Below are positions 57,818 to 64,000 of a stretch of DNA of 64,000 nucleotides, piece after piece; positions within the stretch are counted from its first letter, which is position 1, and the number at the start of each line of letters is the position of its first letter. The DNA comes from Neorhizobium galegae. GTDB taxonomy: Bacteria; Pseudomonadota; Alphaproteobacteria; Rhizobiales; Rhizobiaceae. The DNA is taken from positions 4,129,001 to 4,193,000 of the forward strand of contig NZ_CP090095.1 of the NCBI RefSeq assembly GCF_021391675.1, read 5' to 3'. Made by a program: the position numbers and the translations under genes. The notes under the pieces were generated by a model. It worked only from the letters and a program-made list of their open reading frames with translations, had not been told where the DNA came from and made no database searches.

Positions 57818-59017
57818 ATGGAAGACAGCATGGCCGAAACCGGCAAGCGCCGCATCAGCATCCTCGGTTCCACCGGCTCGATCGGCGTCAATACGTTGGA
57901 TGTGGTGAACCAGCTCGGCGGCCGGGAGGCCTTCGAGGTCGTCGCCATCACCGGCAACAGCAATATTGCGCTTCTGGCAGACCAGGCGAAGGCATGCGGT
58001 GCAAAACTGGCCGTCACCGCCGACGACGGCCAGTATGGGGCATTGAAGGACGCACTTGCTGGCAGCGGCATCGAGGTCGCCGCCGGCCGCGAGGCGCTGA
58101 TCGAAGCCGGCGCGCGGCCGTCCGACTGGGTGATGGCGGCAATCGTCGGCACCGCCGGCCTCGCCCCGACGCTGGCCGCCGCCGAACGTGGCGCCGATAT
58201 CGCGCTCGCCAACAAGGAATGCCTCGTCTCCGCCGGCGAACTGTTCGTCAGGGCGGTTGCCGAGGGCGGCGGACGGCTGATCCCGGTCGACAGCGAACAC
58301 AGCGCCATCTTCCAGTCGCTTGAAGACGACCAGCACCACGCGGTCGAGCGCATCGTGCTCACCGCCTCCGGCGGCCCCTTCCGCACCTGGACGCGCGAGC
58401 AGATGGCGGGCGTCACCGCGGATATCGCCCGCGCCCACCCCAACTGGTCGATGGGCCTGAAGATCTCGATCGGCAGCGCCTCGATGTTCAACAAGGCGCT
58501 GGAGATGATCGAGGCGAAACATCTCTTCGATCTGCGGCCGGACCAGATCGAGGTGATCGTCCATCCGCAATCGGTGATCCATTCCATGGTCGGGTACAGG
58601 GACGGGTCGGTGCTGGCGCAGCTCGGCTGTCCGGACATGCGCACCGCGATCGGTTATGCGCTGACCTACCCGAACCGCACCAGGCTTGATGTCGAGCGCC
58701 TGGATTTCGCCAAACTCGCAAGGCTGGATTTCGAGGCACCGGACGAGGTGCGTTTCCCGGCGCTAAGACTGGCGCGCACCGCGCTCGAACGCGGCGGCGT
58801 GCAGGGCGCGGTGATGAACGCCGCGGAGGAAATCGCCTTCCACGCCTTCTGCGCGGGCCGCATCGGCTTCCTCAACATGGCGGATATCGCCGAACAGGTG
58901 ATGGACGACATGGCGGGCCATCCGCCCGCAGCGACGATGGACGAGGTTTTTGCGGTAGACGCCGAAGCCCGGCGCCACGCTGGAGAGATCATCGCGCAAA
59001 AAGAAATGGCCGCGTAA
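57818..59017 (+). CDS. dxr: 1-deoxy-D-xylulose 5-phosphate reductoisomerase
   Basis: This 399-residue enzyme catalyses the second step of the MEP isoprenoid pathway using NADPH and a divalent metal. The NADPH loop LGSTGSIGVNTLD, NKECLVSAGELF, the metal-site segment VDSEHSAIFQSL and TASGGPFRTW are all present. Length matches DXR. An ATG at 57830 (MAETGKRR) is an alternative start. Confidence 0.97.
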   Translation: MEDSMAETGKRRISILGSTGSIGVNTLDVVNQLGGREAFEVVAITGNSNIALLADQAKACGAKLAVTADDGQYGALKDALAGSGIEVAAGREALIEAGARPSDWVMAAIVGTAGLAPTLAAAERGADIALANKECLVSAGELFVRAVAEGGGRLIPVDSEHSAIFQSLEDDQHHAVERIVLTASGGPFRTWTREQMAGVTADIARAHPNWSMGLKISIGSASMFNKALEMIEAKHLFDLRPDQIEVIVHPQSVIHSMVGYRDGSVLAQLGCPDMRTAIGYALTYPNRTRLDVERLDFAKLARLDFEAPDEVRFPALRLARTALERGGVQGAVMNAAEEIAFHAFCAGRIGFLNMADIAEQVMDDMAGHPPAATMDEVFAVDAEARRHAGEIIAQKEMAA

Positions 59018-59025
59018 GCGGCCAT
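59006..59025 (+). terminator. Hairpin overlapping the dxr stop codon
   Basis: ATGGCCGC (59006-59013) pairs perfectly with GCGGCCAT (59018-59025), and the loop GTAA contains part of the dxr TAA. It lies between convergent dxr and hemA. No T run follows, so it may act through structure or on mRNA 3' stability. Confidence 0.45.
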
Positions 59026-59051
59026 TCATGATCCGGACCTTTGTCGATCGT

Positions 59052-60272
59052 TCAAGCCACGTGCCGCGCCAGCGCGCAGCGTGACCAAAGCTGGTGCAGC
59101 GAACCGACCAGGTGCTCGATGTCCGCATCGCTATGCAGCGGCGTCGGGGTGATGCGCAGGCGTTCGGTCTTGCGCGGCACGGTCGGATAGTTGATCGGCT
59201 GCACATAGACGTTGCAGGTGTCGAGCAGGATATCCGAGATCCATTTGCACTTGGCCGCATCGCCGACCATGACCGGCACGATATGGCTCGGGTTGTGCAT
59301 GTGCGGAATGCCTTGCTGATCGAGCATCGTGCGCAGCTTCTTGACGCGGTCCTGATGGCGGACGCGCTCGAAAGGGCTTGCCTTCAGATGCCGGATCGAG
59401 GCGATCGCTCCGGCTGCCAGCGTCGGCGGCAGTGCCGTCGTGAAGATGAAGCCCGAAGCGAACGAGCGGATGAAATCACAGAGCGCGGTCGAAGCGGCGA
59501 TATAACCGCCCATCACGCCGAACGACTTGCCGAGCGTGCCCTCGATGATCGTCAGACGGTCCATCAGGCCTTCGCGTTCGGCGATGCCGCCGCCGCGCGG
59601 GCCGTACATGCCGACCGCATGCACTTCGTCGAGATAGGTCATCGCGCCGTATTTCTCGGCGAGGTCGCAGATTTCCTTGATCGGCGAGATATCGCCATCC
59701 ATCGAATAGACGCTCTCGAAGGCGATCAGCTTCGGCGCGTTCGGATCGGCGGCCGCCAGCTTTGCCTCTAGATCGTTGAGGTCGTTGTGCTTCCAGATCA
59801 CCCGTTCGCACTTGGCATAACGAATGCCTTCAATCATCGATGCGTGGTTCAACGCGTCGGAGAAGATGATCAGGCCGGGGATTTTCTGGCCGAGCGTGCC
59901 GAGGGTCGCCCAATTCGACATATAGCCCGAATTGAAGATCAGCGCCGCTTCCTTGCCGTGCAGGTCCGCGAGTTCCTGCTCGAGAACCACGTGGTAGTGC
60001 GTCGTGCCAGAAATATTCCGGGTGCCTCCCGCACCCGCGCCACAGTGATCGATGGCTTCCTTCATCGCCTCGATCACGGCGGGGTGCTGGCCCATGCCGA
60101 GATAATCGTTCGAACACCAGACGGTCACTTCCTTCGGACCATCGGGAGTATGGCGGGTGGCGCGGGGAAAATTGCCGCGATGCCTCTCCAGATCGGCGAA
60201 CACACGGTAACGGCCTTCCCCATGAAGTCCGTCCAGTTCGCTCTTGAAAAATGCCTCGAAGTCCATGCTCAC
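59052..60272 (-). CDS. hemA: 5-aminolevulinate synthase
   Basis: This 406-residue PLP enzyme condenses glycine with succinyl-CoA, the alphaproteobacterial C4 entry to heme. [46 protein letters not shown] and the PLP Lys in [15 protein letters not shown] are diagnostic. It is transcribed leftward, convergent with dxr, behind an FNR/FixK-type box. Confidence 0.97.
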   Translation of the reverse strand: MSMDFEAFFKSELDGLHGEGRYRVFADLERHRGNFPRATRHTPDGPKEVTVWCSNDYLGMGQHPAVIEAMKEAIDHCGAGAGGTRNISGTTHYHVVLEQELADLHGKEAALIFNSGYMSNWATLGTLGQKIPGLIIFSDALNHASMIEGIRYAKCERVIWKHNDLNDLEAKLAAADPNAPKLIAFESVYSMDGDISPIKEICDLAEKYGAMTYLDEVHAVGMYGPRGGGIAEREGLMDRLTIIEGTLGKSFGVMGGYIAASTALCDFIRSFASGFIFTTALPPTLAAGAIASIRHLKASPFERVRHQDRVKKLRTMLDQQGIPHMHNPSHIVPVMVGDAAKCKWISDILLDTCNVYVQPINYPTVPRKTERLRITPTPLHSDADIEHLVGSLHQLWSRCALARHVA

Positions 60273-60414
60273 ACTCCAGAACCTGCCTCGGTTTTGGTTT
60301 CAGCCGCGCTTTTCGTCAACCCCGCACCGCGCGAATAGAACCAACCTGCGGCAAAAGGCCCGCTTTTTTTGAATTATTCCAATAAAAAGATAAGCGATTT
60401 CGAAAATGTGAGAA

Positions 60415-60428
60415 TTGATCCACGTCAA
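60415..60428 (-). promoter_or_regulatory. FNR/FixK-type anaerobox upstream of hemA
   Basis: TTGATCCACGTCAA matches TTGAT-N4-ATCAA at nine of ten positions and lies about 143 bases before the hemA start. Oxygen-dependent control of hemA by FNR/FixK proteins is known in alphaproteobacteria. That this site acts is inferred from position and match. Confidence 0.6.
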
Positions 60429-60433
60429 GTAGC

Positions 60434-60461
60434 AAAAAGAAGAGCGGCCTCCACCGCTCTT
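60434..60461 (-). terminator. Rho-independent terminator after the molybdenum hydroxylase operon
   Basis: On the minus strand AAGAGCGG and CCGCTCTT form an 8-bp stem with a 6-base loop, followed by CTTTTT. It lies about 30 bases after the end of the medium subunit gene and separates that operon from hemA. Confidence 0.75.
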
Positions 60462-60491
60462 TCAGGCTTTTGCGGGCGATCTCGATTCGCC

Positions 60492-61289
60492 TCAACCGGC
60501 AGACGCCACCGCCCTTTTGGCCATAACCTTCACCAGGTTGGCGCGGTATTCCGCGTTCGCGTGCATGTCCGCCATCAGGTTGGAGGCATCGACCGCGACA
60601 TTGCTCAATGCATCCGCCGACCAGTTGGAGGCCAGCGCCTGTTCGAAGCCCGGATGACGGAAGACGCCGGATGAGCCGGCGCCGGTCACCGCGACACGCA
60701 CGCCACCTGCGGTTTTCGCCGCGAACACGCCGGTCATGGCAAAGCGCGAGGCCGGGTTGTTGAACTTGGCATAGCCCGCCTTTTCCGGCCCCTCGAAGGT
60801 GACTGATGTCACCATCTCGCCCTCCTCCAGCGCGGTCTCGAAAAGACCGGTGAAGAAATCGTCCGCCAAGATCGAACGCCGGTCGGTGACGATGGTCGCG
60901 CCAAGCCCGAGCAGGCCGGCGGGATAGTCCGCCGCCGGGTCGTTGTTGGCGATCGAACCGCCGATCGTGCCCATGTGGCGCACATGGGGGTCGCCGATAT
61001 GGCCCGCGAGCTTGCAGATCGCCGGACAGATGGCCGCAAGCTCCCGCGAAGCGGCCACGTCCGCATGCGGCGTGGCGGCCCCGATCGTAACCTTGCGGCC
61101 GTCGACCGAAATCCCGCGCAGCGTCGGGATATGACGAAGGTCGATCAGGTCGCTCGGCGCGGCGAGCCGCTGTTTCATGGTCGCGATCAAGGTCATGCCG
61201 CCGGAAAGGTATTTGCCCTCCTCGTTGGCGGACTTGAGCTTGACGGCATCTTCCACCGAGGATGCACGATGATAGCTGGTAGCATACAT
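60492..61289 (-). CDS. Molybdenum hydroxylase medium (FAD-binding) subunit
   Basis: This encodes 265 residues of the xanthine dehydrogenase/CO dehydrogenase M family. The FAD motifs YLSGGMTLIATMKQR and TIGGSIANNDPAADYPA are present. It passes electrons from the 2Fe-2S subunit. Third gene in the leftward order small-large-medium, 11 bases after the large subunit. Confidence 0.9.
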   Translation of the reverse strand: MYATSYHRASSVEDAVKLKSANEEGKYLSGGMTLIATMKQRLAAPSDLIDLRHIPTLRGISVDGRKVTIGAATPHADVAASRELAAICPAICKLAGHIGDPHVRHMGTIGGSIANNDPAADYPAGLLGLGATIVTDRRSILADDFFTGLFETALEEGEMVTSVTFEGPEKAGYAKFNNPASRFAMTGVFAAKTAGGVRVAVTGAGSSGVFRHPGFEQALASNWSADALSNVAVDASNLMADMHANAEYRANLVKVMAKRAVASAG

Positions 61290-61300
61290 GTCTTTTCTCC

Positions 61301-63652
61301 TCAGTGAGCCGTCTGCAATGCCTGCCAGACCTTCATCGGGGTCGCCGGCATAGTGAGTTTGTTATGGCCGATCGCATCGGTGATGGCGTTGATCAGCGCC
61401 GGCGGCGAACCGATCGCGCCCGCCTCGCCGCAGCCCTTGATGCCGAGCGGATTGCTGGGACACGGCGTGTTCTGGTGCGACAGCGTGAACGACGGCAGGT
61501 CGTCGGCGCGCGGCATGGCATAATCCATGTAGCTTGCCGTCAGCAGCTGGCCGTTCGCATCATACTGCACGTTTTCGAGCAGCGCCTGGCCGATGCCCTG
61601 GGCAATGCCGCCATGCACCTGGCCCTCGACGATCATCGGGTTGATGATGTTGCCGAAATCGTCGGCCGCGACGAACTGGACGATGTCCGTCTCGCCGGTA
61701 TCCGGATCGATCTCCACCTCGGCAATGTAGCAGCCGGCCGGGAAGGTGAAGTTGGAGGGATCGTAGAAGGCGGTTTCCTTCAAGCCCGGCTCCATGCCCG
61801 AAGGCAGGTTGTGGGCGGTATAGGAGGCGAGCGCCACCTGGAACCACGGCACCGCCTTGTCGGTGCCGGCGACCTTGAGCTCGCCGTTCTCGATGACGAT
61901 ATCCTCCTCGGACGCCTCCATCAGATGCGCGGCGATCTTCTTCGCCTTGGCCTCGACCTTGTCGAGCGCCTTGACGATCGCCGACATGCCGACCGCGCCG
62001 GAACGCGAACCGTAGGTGCCCATGCCCATCTGTACCTTGTCGGTATCGCCATGGACGATGCTGATGCTCTCGATCGGCACGCCGAGGCGGCCGGCAACGA
62101 GCTGCGCGAAGGTGGTTTCATGGCCCTGGCCGTGGCTGTGCGAGCCGGTCAGCACCTCGATCGTGCCGACGGCGTTCACCCGCACTTCCGCCGATTCCCA
62201 CAAGCCGACACCGGCACCGAGCGAACCGACCGCAGCCGACGGCGCAATGCCACAGGCCTCGATATAGCAGCTCATGCCGATGCCGCGCTTCTTGCCCTTG
62301 GCTTCCGATTGCGCCCGCCGTGCGGCAAACCCTGCCCAGTCGGCGGCCTGCATCGCGGCATTCAGCGAGGCTTCGTAGTCGCCCGCGTCATAGTTCATGA
62401 TGACAGGCGTCTGGTAGGGGAAGGTTCGGATGAAGTTCGCCCTACGCAGCTCCGCCGGCGAGACGCCGAGTTCGCGGGCCGCCGTCTCCATGGTCCGTTC
62501 GAGCAGGTAGGTCGCTTCCGGACGCCCGGCGCCGCGATAGGCATCGACCGGCACCGTATTGGTATAGACGGTGCGGACATTGGCGTGGATCGCCGGGATC
62601 GCATACTGGCCGGACAGCAGCGTCGCATAGAGATAGGTCGGCACCGCCGAGGAGAACAGCGACATATAGGCGCCGAGATTGGCGATCGTATCGACCTTCA
62701 GCGCCGTGATCCGGTTGTTGGCATCGAAGGCCATCTTCACCTTCGAGACGTGGTCGCGGCCATGGGCGTCGGTCAGGAACGCTTCGGTGCGGTCCGAGGT
62801 CCATTTCACCGGCACGCCGGTCTTCTTCGAGGCCCAGAGACAGATGATCTCTTCCGGGTAGATATAGATCTTCGAACCGAAACCGCCGCCGACATCCGGC
62901 GCGATGACGCGCAGCTTGTTTTCGGGCGCCACATTGTAGAAGGCGCTCATCACCAGCCGCGCCACATGCGGGTTCTGGCTGGTCGTGTAGCAGGTGTAAT
63001 GATCTTCCGCCATATCGTAGATGCCGAGCGTGGCGCGCGGCTCCATCGGGTTGGGCGAGAGGCGGTTGTTGAGGATCTCGATCTCGGTGACATGCGCCGC
63101 CGCCGCAATCGCCTTGTCCACCGCATCCGGCTCACCGATCTGCCACTCGAAAATCAGGTTGCCGGGCGCTTCCGGATGAATCTGCGTCGCGCCGGAGGCA
63201 AGTGCTGCAACCGCCTCGACCACTGCCGGCAACTGCTCGTAGTCGATGACCACGGCTTCCGCAGCATCGCGGGCTTCGCCGGAGGAGTCGGCGACCACGA
63301 TTGCGATCGCATCGCCCACATAACGCACCGTATCGACGGCGAGCGGATGCCAGGCACCCATCTTCATCGGCGTTCCATCCTTCGAATGGATCATCCAGCC
63401 GCAGATGAGATTGCCGATGCCGTCCGCCTGCAGCTGCTTGCCGTCGAGCACGTCGATGACACCAGGCATGGCTTTCGCTGCAGTCGCGTCGATGTTTTTG
63501 ATCGTCGCATGCCCGTAGGGACTGCGGACGAAATAGGCATATTTCATGCCCGGGACGGTCATATCGTCCGTATAGCGGCCCTTGCCGGTCAAGAAGCGTT
63601 TGTCTTCCTTGCGGGTAACGCGTGCACCGATTCCTTCAACACCCATGTTCAT
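61301..63652 (-). CDS. Molybdenum hydroxylase large (molybdopterin-binding) subunit
   Basis: This encodes 783 residues. DVGGGFGSKIYIYPEE, the active-site loop VDAYRGAGRPEATYLLER and the catalytic Glu in KGCGEAGAIGSPPALI are those of the xanthine oxidase family. The loop is AYRGAGR and not the AYxCSFR of true (form I) CO dehydrogenase, so oxidation of CO is unlikely. An aldehyde or N-heterocycle is a likelier substrate. Confidence 0.92.
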   Translation of the reverse strand: MNMGVEGIGARVTRKEDKRFLTGKGRYTDDMTVPGMKYAYFVRSPYGHATIKNIDATAAKAMPGVIDVLDGKQLQADGIGNLICGWMIHSKDGTPMKMGAWHPLAVDTVRYVGDAIAIVVADSSGEARDAAEAVVIDYEQLPAVVEAVAALASGATQIHPEAPGNLIFEWQIGEPDAVDKAIAAAAHVTEIEILNNRLSPNPMEPRATLGIYDMAEDHYTCYTTSQNPHVARLVMSAFYNVAPENKLRVIAPDVGGGFGSKIYIYPEEIICLWASKKTGVPVKWTSDRTEAFLTDAHGRDHVSKVKMAFDANNRITALKVDTIANLGAYMSLFSSAVPTYLYATLLSGQYAIPAIHANVRTVYTNTVPVDAYRGAGRPEATYLLERTMETAARELGVSPAELRRANFIRTFPYQTPVIMNYDAGDYEASLNAAMQAADWAGFAARRAQSEAKGKKRGIGMSCYIEACGIAPSAAVGSLGAGVGLWESAEVRVNAVGTIEVLTGSHSHGQGHETTFAQLVAGRLGVPIESISIVHGDTDKVQMGMGTYGSRSGAVGMSAIVKALDKVEAKAKKIAAHLMEASEEDIVIENGELKVAGTDKAVPWFQVALASYTAHNLPSGMEPGLKETAFYDPSNFTFPAGCYIAEVEIDPDTGETDIVQFVAADDFGNIINPMIVEGQVHGGIAQGIGQALLENVQYDANGQLLTASYMDYAMPRADDLPSFTLSHQNTPCPSNPLGIKGCGEAGAIGSPPALINAITDAIGHNKLTMPATPMKVWQALQTAH

Positions 63653-63772
63653 CTCCTCCCGAGATGGTGATTAGTGATGGAAAGTGAGTAGGAGTTAGTC
63701 GGTAGTGAGTAGTTCAGGGGCTGAAATGCGGCCACCCGGACCACCAATCACCAGCGACTACTCACGACCCAC

Positions 63773-64000
63773 TCACTCAGCGGCCTGACGCCCCGTTGCC
63801 ATTTCGGCATCGGCGGCAAGGATCGCCTTGACGATGTTGTGGTAGCCGGTGCAACGGCAGATATTGCCTTCGAGCCCGGCGCGGACCGTCTTTTCGGTGA
63901 GCGTCCCGCCTTCGCGGTTGATCAGGTCGACTGCCGTCATCACCATGCCGGGCGTGCAGAAGCCGCATTGCAGGCCATGATGCTCCTTGAAAGCGGCTTG
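63773..64000 (-). CDS. Molybdenum hydroxylase small (2Fe-2S) subunit, partial
   Basis: The C-terminal 75 residues are visible, ending at TGA 63773-63775. [19 protein letters not shown] and [18 protein letters not shown] carry the Cys ligands of the second 2Fe-2S cluster. The N-terminal plant-type ferredoxin domain lies beyond the window edge. First gene of the leftward operon. The 120-bp gap to the large subunit contains loosely matched inverted repeats only. Confidence 0.92.
   Translation of the reverse strand, partial: QAAFKEHHGLQCGFCTPGMVMTAVDLINREGGTLTEKTVRAGLEGNICRCTGYHNIVKAILAADAEMATGRQAAE

Noticed and set aside
61304..63670. Plus-strand open frame of nearly 790 codons
   Set aside because: It mirrors the molybdopterin-binding subunit on the minus strand and has an Arg/His/Asp-rich composition typical of shadows.
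63653..63772. Loose inverted repeats (GTGAGTAG / CTACTCAC) between the molybdenum hydroxylase genes
   Set aside because: Matches are short and scattered; no compact hairpin or known element is formed.
1..64000. CRISPR array, restriction-modification, toxin-antitoxin, retron or CBASS-type defence genes
   Set aside because: I looked for regularly spaced repeats and for catalytic motifs of these systems and found none. Short repeats are limited to operators, att sites and hairpins.

Overview
The window is chromosomal DNA from an alphaproteobacterium of the order Rhizobiales, most likely Rhizobiaceae. The evidence is high G+C, the aroK-aroB-CBS-protein block, a xerD-accA neighbourhood, an ALAS-type hemA, and a palindromic intergenic element of the rhizobial RIME kind. 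It is split by a complete-looking prophage of about 44 kb.

Left host segment (1-11950). A BolA C-terminal part is followed by an orphan gene and a leftward, translationally coupled aroK-aroB-CBS/CorC block. A rightward group follows: a small membrane protein, xerD, accA, a YkuD-type L,D-transpeptidase lipoprotein and a TusA-like protein. A leftward pair (D,D-carboxypeptidase, then a His-rich CobW GTPase), a divergent M20 amidohydrolase and tRNA-Arg(CCT) complete the segment.

Prophage (11906-55877). It sits in the 3' half of tRNA-Arg(CCT), with 45-bp attL and attR copies differing at one base, and the tyrosine integrase lies next to attR. The left arm holds small rightward genes, several with helix-turn-helix character. 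It also holds an IS630-type element, a DCC-family thiol oxidoreductase, an orphan DNA-ligase C-terminus and a frameshifted autotransporter. The late operon runs leftward from 45.15 to 23.7 kb: terminase small and large subunits, protease-capsid fusion, portal, collagen-like protein, connectors, tail tube, chaperone, tape measure, tail tip, fibres and lysis genes. Two small genes (32855 and 35303) point against it and flank the tape-measure gene. From 45.3 to 48.1 kb is a mixed-strand block of membrane and exported proteins plus an HNH nuclease. The early operon runs leftward from 53575 to 48228. It faces a rightward repressor whose N-terminus reads as two tandem ribbon-helix-helix units, and the shared intergenic region holds three 15-bp palindromic operators.

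Right host segment (55885-64000). A leftward FAD mono-oxygenase and a DUF2937 protein come first, then dxr, then leftward hemA with an FNR/FixK-type box. A molybdenum hydroxylase operon (small, large and medium subunits, leftward) runs off the window edge.

The best leads are the tandem-RHH immunity region, the lysis cassette with a membrane-anchored endolysin, the probable -1 frameshift before the tape measure, the counter-oriented small genes, and several one-base frame breaks that imply either decay or assembly error. No CRISPR array, rRNA operon or recognisable multi-gene defence system was seen.
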